Source: Firmicutes bacterium ADurb.Bin248 | Lineage (GTDB): Bacteria > Bacillota > Clostridia > Christensenellales > CAG-138 | Length of the DNA stretch: 64,000 nucleotides | Direction: 5' to 3' | NCBI GenBank assembly: GCA_002069725.1 | Contig: MWBW01000005.1 | Span: 1-64,000 of the forward strand | In this document: positions 8,919-16,594 of the stretch, in pieces | Layout of the letters: every line of letters starts with the position of its first letter | Position numbering within the stretch: the stretch's first letter is position 1 | The notes under the pieces: generated by a model | Told to the model about the DNA's origin: nothing | Databases searched by the model: none | What the model saw: the letters and a program-made list of their open reading frames with translations, nothing else | Position numbers and translations under genes: made by a program

Positions 8919-9761
8919 TTATTCCAGTTTAAAGCCCTCCAGAACATCCCCAAGCGCGTCGACCGATAAGCCCGCGCTCGCGAGCGTGACAAACCCCTCG
9001 GATAAGTAGACGACCGCGAACGAAGTGCCGTCGTCCATCGTGCCGGTATAAGCCGTCAGCCCGCCCGGCAGCTCCAGCTGCGCGACGCCCCGCGCATCCG
9101 CGGATACGGCGTTGCCCCAGGACGTGCCGGGCGCAAAGAAATCCTGAATCAGCGCGATCGTCGACCCGTTTTCGTCCGCGTATTGCGTTGTCAGCGTGGC
9201 GCTGATCTCATCCGCATGCAACACCCTGATCCCCCGGCTCTCGTATTGCTCCGATTCGATTTCGGCAATGGGCAGCGGAATCCATTGCCTGGCTTCTTCG
9301 GCGGATGAGAATTCCGCGGGCAGATCATCGATATCGATCTTATCAAAGTCGTTGTCCGGAACCGTCTGCCTTCCCCTGAGCGTGCCGTCGGCGACGCTCA
9401 CGACCGCTCTGTAAACCGCCTGCGCGGCCGCCCGGCCGGGACCCGTGAACACGAAGAAACCCGCCAGCAGCGCGGTGGCGCCCGCCAGGGCAAGCCCGCG
9501 AAGCCACCCGGACCATACGGGCGCGGCGGGCTTTCCGCGGCGGCGCCGCGTTTGGTTCGGCAGGACCAGCCCCGGATCGACCGGCTCGCGCAGCCCGCGC
9601 TCGATCCCGTCGACGCGCCGCCGCACGCCTTCCATGAATTCTCCACAGCCCATGTAGCCGGAACGCAATATGTCTTCGGCCTGCGCCTGGGAAAGCGTAT
9701 GCCTTCGATCATCGAAATAAGGATGATCCAACGCCTGTTTTACGAACCTTTTCCAACGCAT
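8919..9761 (-). CDS. Probable anti-sigma factor with DUF4367-like outer domain
   Basis: This 280-residue single-pass protein follows the sigma gene by 3 bases. Residues 1-85 are charged and cytosolic and may hold the sigma factor. One helix spans about residues 87-107 (GLALAGATALLAGFFVF). The rest is an outer domain whose C-terminus, ending in LSVDALGDVLEGFKLE, resembles DUF4367 sensory domains of Firmicute anti-sigma factors. By family knowledge it would sequester the sigma factor until an envelope signal is sensed. The N-terminal part shows no clear zinc-binding HxxxCxxC motif, so it is not a standard ZAS domain. Confidence 0.72.
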   Translation of the reverse strand: MRWKRFVKQALDHPYFDDRRHTLSQAQAEDILRSGYMGCGEFMEGVRRRVDGIERGLREPVDPGLVLPNQTRRRRGKPAAPVWSGWLRGLALAGATALLAGFFVFTGPGRAAAQAVYRAVVSVADGTLRGRQTVPDNDFDKIDIDDLPAEFSSAEEARQWIPLPIAEIESEQYESRGIRVLHADEISATLTTQYADENGSTIALIQDFFAPGTSWGNAVSADARGVAQLELPGGLTAYTGTMDDGTSFAVVYLSEGFVTLASAGLSVDALGDVLEGFKLE

Positions 9762-9764
9762 GGT

Positions 9765-10304
9765 TTATACCTCAAGCATCAGCACCATAAGGTGCGTCAT
9801 TGTCCGCGGGGATCGCCTTGCGATGCTCTGCCGCATCCTCCTGAACTTCTGGGACAGCGTGTTCGGCCTGATCCCCATTCGTTCGGCGATATTTTCCAGG
9901 GGAATGTCGTCGATGTAATATTCGATGAACGCCCCGCGCATTTCCGGAGCGCAGTCCCGCAGGTGTTTCTCCAGCCAGACCGTCCATTCCGAGAGTTCCA
10001 TCGCGGTTTGGGAGCCTTCGTCCGCGCGAAGGTTCTTCATGATCTCGGGAGCCGTCGAGAAGGAACGCTTCGAGTCGCGTATGAAGTTGAGCGCCCGCCT
10101 GCGGATGCATACGGCAAGATACCCCGCCGGGTCGTCGACGTCGCAGAGCGTTTCCTTCTTCTGAACCATGACGACCGCCACATCCTGCAATACGTCGTAA
10201 GCGTCGTCAAGATTTTTCACCATTCTCAGGGCGAGCTTGAGCAGGTCGCGATAGTGCTCCTCAAAATACTCGATGATCGGAAAGCCTCCATTCATCTCGT
10301 ACAT
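9765..10304 (-). CDS. ECF-type RNA polymerase sigma factor
   Basis: A 179-residue sigma-70 family protein of ECF size. Region 2 is seen around residues 12-80 (EEHYRDLLKLALRMVKNLDD and AVCIRRRALNFIRDSKR). Region 4, near residues 115-165, carries the helix-turn-helix IPLENIAERMGIRPNTLSQ. The ATG at 10304 has a GGGAGG site upstream. It heads an operon of sigma factor, anti-sigma factor and three permeases, the usual arrangement for a self-regulated envelope-stress unit. A TACAAT -10-like box lies at 10342-10337 on the minus strand, but I find no matching -35, so the promoter may be of the ECF type and is not assigned. Confidence 0.9.
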   Translation of the reverse strand: MYEMNGGFPIIEYFEEHYRDLLKLALRMVKNLDDAYDVLQDVAVVMVQKKETLCDVDDPAGYLAVCIRRRALNFIRDSKRSFSTAPEIMKNLRADEGSQTAMELSEWTVWLEKHLRDCAPEMRGAFIEYYIDDIPLENIAERMGIRPNTLSQKFRRMRQSIARRSPRTMTHLMVLMLEV

Positions 10305-10397
10305 TCGGCAATCCTCCCGAAAATTCCTGTGTTTTCATTGTATCACAGGTTTCGGGCCAGGTATATTTATAATGAACCGCCGGCAGCCTGTGAGATG

Positions 10398-10452
10398 ACA
10401 AAAAAATAAAATAAAAAGCGCCGGCGCGGAGTTCACGCTCCGCTTCGGCGCT
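10398..10452 (-). terminator. Rho-independent terminator of the peptide/export operon
   Basis: On the minus strand a stem of 7 bp plus 6 bp (AGCGCCG/CGGCGCT and GCGGAG/CTCCGC, with a 2-base internal bulge and a 6-base loop) is followed by TTTTTATTTTATTTTTTTG. It ends transcription after the third peptide gene. Confidence 0.9.
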
Positions 10453-10597
10453 GTGTTGTGCGGGGCAAGAGGCTCCCCCCGAAGCGCTCTCTCCCTCTCG
10501 GCGGCGCCGCCGACCTTCATGGCGAAGGTTTGGAACAGCGTCCGGCCGCCCCGGAAAACGGCGGCGGTCTCAGGCCGTCAAATCTTTTCGGCCGGGG

Positions 10598-10816
10598 TCA
10601 AAATGAAGTCCGATGGATCGTGACGACCCATTTATACCCGCAGTTCGGGCAGTCCGGCGGTATCTCCGCGATCCGCTGGGCCATGAAGGTATAGGTGAAT
10701 CGGCACTCCGGACACGAAACGGTGCGGGGCTCCGGCTGCGGGTTATACCCGCCCGTCGCCTGTTCGACGGCCTCGTCCGTCAGTTGCGCGTTGATGTCTT
10801 TTCTTTCCTCGCTCAC
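10598..10816 (-). CDS. Double-glycine leader peptide with zinc-ribbon-like core (A)
   Basis: This is a 72-residue peptide. The leader, residues 1-23 (MSEERKDINAQLTDEAVEQA then TGG), ends in Gly-Gly, as in substrates of C39-peptidase exporters. The predicted 49-residue core has two cysteine pairs, CPEC (35-38) and CPNC (56-59), separated by 17 residues, like a small zinc ribbon. The start is GTG at 10816, with AAAGGAGG upstream; the in-frame sequence before it is the intergenic region and has no ribosome site. It is last in the NHLM/NHLP export operon, just before the terminator. I know no named family for it. It may be an exported antimicrobial, signal or metal-binding peptide. No lanthionine, YcaO or radical-SAM gene is nearby. 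Confidence 0.8.
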   Translation of the reverse strand: MSEERKDINAQLTDEAVEQATGGYNPQPEPRTVSCPECRFTYTFMAQRIAEIPPDCPNCGYKWVVTIHRTSF

Positions 10817-10854
10817 GGCTTTTCCTCCTTTTTTATTCGGCCGGGTCCCAACGC

Positions 10855-11121
10855 TCAAAAGGGGATCACAGGGTCGCCGATGGGCTCCCCATTGTAAAGG
10901 GGCCCTCCCCTGTAAAAGCAGCTGGGGCACTGAAACGGACTCCACACCGTCTGGCCCGTGACCCTGTTATGACCTATGACCAAGTGGTATACATGCTGGC
11001 AGTTCGGGCACACGACGCAGTTGTATCTTTCCGTGTCCCAATCTTCCGCCGCTCCGCCCGTCACTTTCTCGACGGCCTCGTCCGTCAGTTCCGCATGGAT
11101 GTCTTTTCTTTCCTCGCTCAC
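10855..11121 (-). CDS. Double-glycine leader peptide with zinc-ribbon-like core (B)
   Basis: An 88-residue peptide starting with GTG at 11121 behind AGGAGGAAAA. Residues 1-23 match peptide A at nearly every position and end in TGG, so the predicted cut is after Gly23. The 65-residue core carries five cysteines: C35 and the pair CPNC (38-41), then CPSC (65-68), plus several aromatic residues and His43, 46 and 51. It is encoded between the other two peptides. The shared leader and the variable core are what one expects of paralogous substrates of one exporter. Function unknown. Confidence 0.8.
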   Translation of the reverse strand: MSEERKDIHAELTDEAVEKVTGGAAEDWDTERYNCVVCPNCQHVYHLVIGHNRVTGQTVWSPFQCPSCFYRGGPLYNGEPIGDPVIPF

Positions 11122-11260
11122 GGTTTTTCCTCCTTATTATTTGATTGCTCTCTTCGTTATCCGCCGGCTTCCCGGCACAGGTTCCGTTCCCTTGCTTTTA
11201 TTTTTCTCCTTTCCATTGATCGCACCGATTCCTCTGCCCTTTGGCGCAGCCGGGGGTATC

Positions 11261-11449
11261 CTATCCGTACTTGCAGTTCGGGCAGGGCGGCGTTGCCGGC
11301 GTTTCGTCGCCGCGGCTCGTGAAGGAATAGAAATGCCCGCAGGCAGGGCACTGGACGCAGTTGATCACCGTTATGCCGTTCCCGCCCGCCGCATGTTCAA
11401 TGTCCTCGTCCGTCAGCTCCGCAGGCTTGTTCACGGGTTCCTCGCTCAT
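11261..11449 (-). CDS. Double-glycine leader peptide with zinc-ribbon-like core (C)
   Basis: A 62-residue peptide, the first of the three in transcription order, with ATG at 11449 behind GGGAGGAAACC. The leader is more diverged (MSEEPVNKPAELTDEDIEHA then AGG) but keeps the LTDE helix and Gly-Gly at 22-23. The 39-residue core has C31, CPAC (34-37) and CPNC (56-59), the same pattern as peptide B. It starts 65 bases after the second ABC transporter gene ends, so it probably shares that transcript. Confidence 0.8.
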   Translation of the reverse strand: MSEEPVNKPAELTDEDIEHAAGGNGITVINCVQCPACGHFYSFTSRGDETPATPPCPNCKYG

Positions 11450-11514
11450 GGTTTCCTCCCTTCATGCGTTTTGATGGTATCGGGAATTTGAAATGCCGGC
11501 CCGCGTGCATCCGT

Positions 11515-13722
11515 TCAATAGGCCGTCGTCGCTTCCACATAGCCGCCGTCCAGGCGCTGCCGGGCGATCAGCTCAGCGAAACGGCCGTTGGCGGCGATCA
11601 GCTCGTCGTAGCCGCCGTCCTCGGCGATACGCCCCTTGTCGAGCACGAGTATCCTGTCGCACCGCCTGATGGTGGAGAGCCGGTGGGCGATGACGATGCG
11701 CGTGCATTTGAGGCGGTCGAGGGATTCCGACACGCGCTTTTGTGTGATGTTGTCAAGCGCGCTCGTGGCCTCGTCGAACATGATGATCCTGGGCTTGGGC
11801 GCGACGGCGCGGGCGATCATGAGCCTCTGCTTCTGCCCGCCCGAAATGCCGCCCGAGCCCTCCGAGATCACGGTGTGCATGCCCATGGGCATGGCGCGGA
11901 TATCGTCCGCGATGCCTGCGATCTCGGCGGCCTCCCACGCGTCCTCCATGGTCAGCCAGGGCGCCGCGACGACGATGTTGGAATAAATGCTGCCCTGCAT
12001 GAGCCTTCCGTTTTGCATGACCACCCCGATGTTGCGGCGCAGCGAGCGCAGGTCCAGCGTGCCGATGTCCCTGTTGTCGTAGTAAACGGCGCCGCGGTCG
12101 GGCGTTTCGAAGCCAAGCAGCAGGCGGAGTATGGTCGACTTCCCGCAGCCCGTTTGGCCGACGATGGCGATATACTGCCCCGCGCGTATCTTCAGCGACA
12201 GGTTCTCGACGACCGGCGGCATGCTTTGGCTGTAGCGGAAGGAGACGTTGGAGAGCTCTATGGCGCCCGACACCCGCGTGACGATCTTTTTGCCCGCCGC
12301 GATCTCGGGCACGGTTTTCAACAGCGGCAGCGCCATATCGAGCGTCGGCTTGATGCCCGCTATGGTGCTGACGATGCCGAACAGCGAGAGGAACGCGCCG
12401 CTGACCATGCCGTAGGCCACGGTGAAGGCCATGTACCCGGGGACGCCGACCTGCGTTTTGACGGCGTAGTAATACATCGCCAGCGTGCCCGCGGCGCTCA
12501 CCGCGAAGGAGAGCGCGCCGCTGAATTTCAAAAAGGCCGGCGGATCGTACTTAAGCCGCGCGATGCGGGCATAAACGTCCGCCCATCTCCCGAACGCGCG
12601 CTTTTCCGCCCCCGTCAGGCGCAGCTTTTGAACGCCCGTGATGAGGGCGTACCGCATGCCGTTTTGCCTGGCCGAAAGCTCCATGGTCTGTTTGCTCAGC
12701 TTCGCGCCCAAAAGCGCGGCGGCGAGCGTGATCAGGCAGGACGCGAGCGTCACCGCAAGCGCGGGGACGACGAGCCCCGGCGCGTACGCGAATATCTGCG
12801 CGATATAGACGAGCGAAAAGAGCGAGGTGAGCCCCACGGAGAAAATCGCGTCCTGCAGCGTGCGGCAGAGCTGGCCCACGTACTCCACCCGGCTCGAGAG
12901 CTCGCCCGCGGCATAGCTTTTGAAAAAAACCGCCGGCATGGAGAGCACCCGCATCATCGCGGCCGCCTGCACGCTCACTCCGATCTTGGCGCCCAGGCGC
13001 GCCTGAACGAGCGAGGAGGTGATGCCGAAAAGCGTCTGGCTTACCGCAACGCCGACGAAGAAAAACGCGATCGGAAACATCAGCGAGACGTTCCCGCTCG
13101 GCAGCACCCTGCCAAAGAGCAGGCTGTTGACGTGGGGAAGCAGCATGCCCGTGAGCGCAACGGCGAGCGCCGCGAGCAAAACCATGGCGATGTCGGCGGC
13201 CGACAGGGTCCTGAGCGTATAGAGGAGCAGGTCGGCGACGCCGAGCTCCCTGAGCGGGAAGGGCTTATAAAAGCATACGGCTTCGGCCGAAAGGCGGCCG
13301 GCGGTCTTTTTTGTCACCTTCACGCGCCGCCCGCTCTCATGGTCCATATACGTGTAGCCGCCGACCGCGCCGGGGATCAGCGCGACGACGGCGCCCTGCG
13401 CCGTGCTGCCGAGCATCGCGCCGATGCAATCCTTATACCAGGCCCCCTCGAGCCGGACGGAGCGCCGCATGATGCCGTGCGGGCGCATGTAAAACTCGAG
13501 CCTTTCGTTGAGGTTGGGGAATACTTCGTCCGTTTCCTCCATGCGGATGCCGTAATACGAAAGCATTTCGGCGATGGCGTCGCCCGCGCGCCGGTCGTCC
13601 GAAGCAAAGCCGCCCGGAACGGCCCTGCCCGTGACCGCGTAGGACAACCTGGCAAAGGCTTCGGCAAATTGCGCGTCGTCGTTTTTCAGGCGCTGCTTTA
13701 TCTGTTCGTCAAACCAGCTCAC
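11515..13722 (-). CDS. NHLP-type export ABC transporter, permease/ATPase without active peptidase
   Basis: A 735-residue fused permease/ATPase of the second-transporter type of NHLM/NHLP bacteriocin systems (TIGR03797-like). The first 150 or so residues are a soluble domain with no C39 Cys-His pair. Membrane helices follow from about residue 165 to 450. The ATPase domain has Walker A GQTGCGKST (522-530), the signature SGGQKQRL near 627 and Walker B RIIMFDEATSALD near 650, so it should hydrolyse ATP. It lies 17 bases after the C39 transporter, and the two probably act together in leader removal and export of the peptides encoded downstream. Confidence 0.9.
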   Translation of the reverse strand: MSWFDEQIKQRLKNDDAQFAEAFARLSYAVTGRAVPGGFASDDRRAGDAIAEMLSYYGIRMEETDEVFPNLNERLEFYMRPHGIMRRSVRLEGAWYKDCIGAMLGSTAQGAVVALIPGAVGGYTYMDHESGRRVKVTKKTAGRLSAEAVCFYKPFPLRELGVADLLLYTLRTLSAADIAMVLLAALAVALTGMLLPHVNSLLFGRVLPSGNVSLMFPIAFFFVGVAVSQTLFGITSSLVQARLGAKIGVSVQAAAMMRVLSMPAVFFKSYAAGELSSRVEYVGQLCRTLQDAIFSVGLTSLFSLVYIAQIFAYAPGLVVPALAVTLASCLITLAAALLGAKLSKQTMELSARQNGMRYALITGVQKLRLTGAEKRAFGRWADVYARIARLKYDPPAFLKFSGALSFAVSAAGTLAMYYYAVKTQVGVPGYMAFTVAYGMVSGAFLSLFGIVSTIAGIKPTLDMALPLLKTVPEIAAGKKIVTRVSGAIELSNVSFRYSQSMPPVVENLSLKIRAGQYIAIVGQTGCGKSTILRLLLGFETPDRGAVYYDNRDIGTLDLRSLRRNIGVVMQNGRLMQGSIYSNIVVAAPWLTMEDAWEAAEIAGIADDIRAMPMGMHTVISEGSGGISGGQKQRLMIARAVAPKPRIIMFDEATSALDNITQKRVSESLDRLKCTRIVIAHRLSTIRRCDRILVLDKGRIAEDGGYDELIAANGRFAELIARQRLDGGYVEATTAY

Positions 13723-13738
13723 CGCCGCCCCCTCCTTC

Positions 13739-15925
13739 CTATTCGCACATCACGAGCTTCGTATAATAGCCGTTTTTGCGCAGCAGCTCCTCGTGGGTCC
13801 CCCGCTCCGCCGCCTCGCCGCGCTCGATCACGACGATCTCGTCGCAGTCGCGTATGGTGGAAAGCCGATGCGCCACGATGATGAGGGAGATGCCCCTCTC
13901 CCTTACGGCGCGGGCGACGTTGAACTCCGTTTTGGCGTCGAGCGCGCTCGTGGCCTCGTCCATGATGATGACGGTGGGGTCCTGCGCGAGCACGCGGGCG
14001 ATCTCCACGCGCTGCCTCTGGCCGCCCGAAAAATCCCTTCCGCCCTCGGTGAGCTTATAGCGGTAGCCGCCCTCGCGCTGCATGATGTCCTCGTGCAACT
14101 GCGCGTCGCGCGCGGCGAGTATCATCTCGAAGTCCTCTATGGAGCTGTCCCACATCTTGATGTTGTTGGCGATGGTGTCCTCGAAAAGTATGATCTCCTG
14201 ATCGACGACCGCCACGGAACCCGTGAGCACCTCCCGCCTGATGGAGGCGAGCGGCTGCCCGTCGAAGAGTATTTCTCCGCTCCACGGCGCGTACAGCCCG
14301 GAGATCAGCTTGGACAACGTGGACTTTCCGCAGCCCGACGTGCCGACGAGCGCCACGCTCTTTCCGGGCGCGAGGCTGAGGTTGAAGTTCTTTATGACGG
14401 GCTCCGCCAGGCGCGAGTAGCCGAAAGTCAGGTTTTTGATTTCCAGAGCGCCGCTGAGCTTGGCGTATGCATGATCCTCATGATCCCGCGCCGGGGCTTC
14501 GGGCGCCAGCATGCGGTCTGCGGGGTATTTCAATACGTCTTCTATGCGCTCCATGCCGGTGCGCATTTCCTGTATGGACTGGCCCGCGGCGATGAATTTG
14601 GTCGCAGGCGCCTGAAAGGCGCGCATGAAGCCCTGAAACGCCAAAATCATGCCCACCGTGAAGCTGCCCCGCATGGTGAAGAGCACGCCGAGCATGAGTA
14701 TGGCCGTGTTCGTCAGCGAGGAGACGAGGCCGGGCACCGCGCCGAGATACTGGTTGAGGCGGGTGAACCTCGCGTTGGCCGTGTTCACGCCGGCCTGATA
14801 GCCGGACCATTTTTCAAAATAGCCGTTTTCCGCGCCGCTGGCCTTGATGGTTTCGATCATTTCGATGCCGGAAACGGTGGCGGCGTAAAGCTTGCCCGCG
14901 TCCCGCGTCTGCACGCGGGCGATGTTGACGCGCTTGTTTGAAATGAGCCGCGCGACGAGCATGTTGACGGCGATGGAGCCGATTCCCACGAGCGTCAGTA
15001 TGAGGCTGTAGCGCAGCATAACGCCCAGGTAAAAGACCAGCATCACGAATTCCAGCGCCATGGGCGCGAATTTCCGGACGAGCGTCGCGGCGACGTCCTG
15101 GTTCTCGGCCGCCCGCGCGGCGATGTCGCCCGCCATGCGCTGGGAAAAAAACTCCATGGGCAGGCGCAGAACATGCCACAGGAATGTCGCGTTGGCCACG
15201 ACGGCCAGCTTCCCCTCGATTTTTAAGCTGTATGCGGCGTTGACCGCCTGCGCGACCAGGGAAACGGCGCTCAGGCCCGCCAGCGCGAGCAGGAACGGAT
15301 AGAGCCACGCGGGGTTTTGCCCCGTCAGCAGCCTGTCTAGGAAAATGCGCGAGAAGGCGGGCTGGATGATCCCGATCAGCGCGCTGATGAGCGCGGTAAC
15401 GGCGACGAACGCGAGCGCCGCGCCCGCACCGCGCAGCTTCTCCCCGGCGAACGCGAGCACGGAGCGCGGCTTGCCCCCCGGCTCGAACTCCTCCGAAGGC
15501 GAAAAGGCCATGCAAACGCCGGTGAACGAGCGGTCGAACTCTTCCATGGATATGCGCGAGGCGCCGCGGGCGGGGTCGTTGATATACGCGTGGTTGCCGC
15601 GAAAGCCGCAGAGCACCACGAAATGGTTGAAGTTCCAATGGACGATGCAGGGGAAGCCGCCGCTCTGCTTCAAAGCGCCCGGCTCATACCGGTAGCCCTG
15701 CGCCTTGAGCCCGTAGCTGCGGGCGGCCCTCAAAACATTGCGGGCGTTCGAGCCGTCCCGGGATACGCCGCAGTCCGCGCGCACGCGTTCGAGCGGCACC
15801 CATTTTCCATAATAGGCCAGCACCATCGCCAAAGACGCGGCACCGCATTCGAGCGCTTCCATCTGCATGACCACCGGCACCTTCGCAACGCCCTTTATCA
15901 CGGGTCTGACTGCGTTGTCTCGCAT
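13739..15925 (-). CDS. NHLP-type export ABC transporter with C39 peptidase
   Basis: A 728-residue peptidase-permease-ATPase protein (TIGR03796-like). The N-terminal C39 protease has Cys27 in QMEALECGAASLAM, His101 in FNHFVVLCG and Asp117 in YINDPARG, the full catalytic set that cuts after Gly-Gly leaders. Membrane helices fill about residues 165-430. The ATPase has Walker A GTSGCGKST at 528-536, the signature FSGGQRQRV and Walker B TVIIMDEATSALD. It should remove the 23-residue leaders from the three peptides encoded downstream and push the cores across the membrane. It starts 9 bases after the HlyD-like gene. Confidence 0.93.
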   Translation of the reverse strand: MRDNAVRPVIKGVAKVPVVMQMEALECGAASLAMVLAYYGKWVPLERVRADCGVSRDGSNARNVLRAARSYGLKAQGYRYEPGALKQSGGFPCIVHWNFNHFVVLCGFRGNHAYINDPARGASRISMEEFDRSFTGVCMAFSPSEEFEPGGKPRSVLAFAGEKLRGAGAALAFVAVTALISALIGIIQPAFSRIFLDRLLTGQNPAWLYPFLLALAGLSAVSLVAQAVNAAYSLKIEGKLAVVANATFLWHVLRLPMEFFSQRMAGDIAARAAENQDVAATLVRKFAPMALEFVMLVFYLGVMLRYSLILTLVGIGSIAVNMLVARLISNKRVNIARVQTRDAGKLYAATVSGIEMIETIKASGAENGYFEKWSGYQAGVNTANARFTRLNQYLGAVPGLVSSLTNTAILMLGVLFTMRGSFTVGMILAFQGFMRAFQAPATKFIAAGQSIQEMRTGMERIEDVLKYPADRMLAPEAPARDHEDHAYAKLSGALEIKNLTFGYSRLAEPVIKNFNLSLAPGKSVALVGTSGCGKSTLSKLISGLYAPWSGEILFDGQPLASIRREVLTGSVAVVDQEIILFEDTIANNIKMWDSSIEDFEMILAARDAQLHEDIMQREGGYRYKLTEGGRDFSGGQRQRVEIARVLAQDPTVIIMDEATSALDAKTEFNVARAVRERGISLIIVAHRLSTIRDCDEIVVIERGEAAERGTHEELLRKNGYYTKLVMCE

Positions 15926-15934
15926 CGCGGCACC

Positions 15935-16417
15935 TCAATTCCACAAAAACGCGATGGGACGGATGCTCTCCAAAATGATCTGCGCCTCGTAGAGGCCGTC
16001 CGGCAGGCCGGAGACGCCGAGCTTCACCTCATGGTTCCACTCCCCGGCGCTCAGCCGCGAAAACGTGTAGTCGTCCGGCAGCCCGGCGCGAAGCGCCTGG
16101 GCGGATATTGGCAGGGCGGATACCTCCTCGACCGTGCCTCCGGCGTCCCCGAGCCGCACCTCCATGCCAACGGCAAGTTTTTTCGCGGCCCCGTCGTCGA
16201 CATAGCAAACGGCCGCGCCCCCGCGCACCAGCACGTTGAGGCGCAGCGTGTCGGTGAGGACGCCCAGTGCGGACCACACGAGCACGGCGCACAGAAGCAC
16301 GGCCAGCGCGGTCAGCACGATCCATACGCTCGGGTTTGTGACCCGTATGTAATCGGTCAGCTGCTCCGGAGACGATATCCGCTCCAGCGAACTTTTGCGA
16401 AACAGGCCCTTTTCCAT
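15935..16417 (-). CDS. Shortened NHLM HlyD-like secretion protein
   Basis: A 160-residue membrane-anchored protein, first gene of the export operon. Its start resembles the NHLM secretion protein (TIGR03794-like): SSPEQLTDYIRVTNPSVW followed by one helix (about residues 32-52). Known members are more than twice as long, with a coiled-coil hairpin and lipoyl-like domain; here only about 105 residues follow the helix and no coiled coil is seen. In a single-membrane cell a periplasmic adaptor is not needed, so the short form may be complete. The ATG at 16417 has GGGAGG upstream; the frame is open far upstream but only as an antisense shadow of the regulator gene. Confidence 0.75.
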   Translation of the reverse strand: MEKGLFRKSSLERISSPEQLTDYIRVTNPSVWIVLTALAVLLCAVLVWSALGVLTDTLRLNVLVRGGAAVCYVDDGAAKKLAVGMEVRLGDAGGTVEEVSALPISAQALRAGLPDDYTFSRLSAGEWNHEVKLGVSGLPDGLYEAQIILESIRPIAFLWN

Positions 16418-16460
16418 GCGACGCCTCCCGCTCCCGTGCCTACGGGATACCCGATAGTAA

Positions 16461-16469
16461 ATTTTAACA
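16461..16469 (-). promoter_or_regulatory. Extended -10 promoter of the peptide-export operon
   Basis: On the minus strand TGT-TAAAAT (16469-16461), an extended -10, lies 19 bases downstream of the palindrome at 16489-16506 and about 44 bases before the HlyD-like start codon. No good -35 is present, which fits a promoter that needs an activator. Confidence 0.5.
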
Positions 16470-16488
16470 AACCGCGCCCCGGCTGTAT

Positions 16489-16506
16489 ATTGTACCAAGG
16501 TACGAT
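16489..16506. promoter_or_regulatory. Candidate operator, palindrome ATTGTAC-N4-GTACGAT
   Basis: An 18-bp near-palindrome between the divergent export operon and the LuxR-family gene. The same sequence, apart from the 4-base centre, recurs at 19174-19191 and 23415-23432. This copy has no T-tract and little extra stem, so it is not a terminator. It would centre near -42 of the export promoter and near -62 of the regulator promoter, both typical activator positions. Confidence 0.55.
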
Positions 16507-16524
16507 ACGCCGCCGATTCGGAGG

Positions 16525-16553
16525 TTGAGCGCGGAGCGCGGACATGGTATAAT
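16525..16553 (+). promoter_or_regulatory. Sigma-A promoter of the LuxR-family gene
   Basis: TTGAGC (16525-16530), 17-base spacer, TATAAT (16548-16553), 41 bases before the TTG start codon. The palindrome at 16489-16506 ends 18 bases upstream of the -35. Confidence 0.75.
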
Positions 16554-16594
16554 ATGTCGACAGTTTCCGACAGCTTCGCGGGGAGTGAAAGCGC

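Noticed and set aside
9765-10304. Sigma factor as the missing partner of the STAS/RsbW-like module at 23.5-32.5 kb
   Set aside because: It is of ECF type and sits beside its own transmembrane anti-sigma factor; RsbW-type kinases act on sigma-B/sigma-F-type factors.
10598-11449. The three small CxxC peptides as ordinary cytosolic rubredoxins or zinc-ribbon fragments
   Set aside because: The almost identical Gly-Gly leaders, the operon with a C39 exporter and the repeated gene number fit exported peptides better, although cytosolic metal proteins are not excluded.
11464-13881. 805-codon plus-strand open frame opposite the second export transporter
   Set aside because: Antisense shadow of a gene with full ABC motifs; no ribosome site or recognisable domain.
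16489-16506. First palindrome as a terminator
   Set aside because: It lies between divergent start codons, has no T-tract and no long GC stem, unlike the other two copies.
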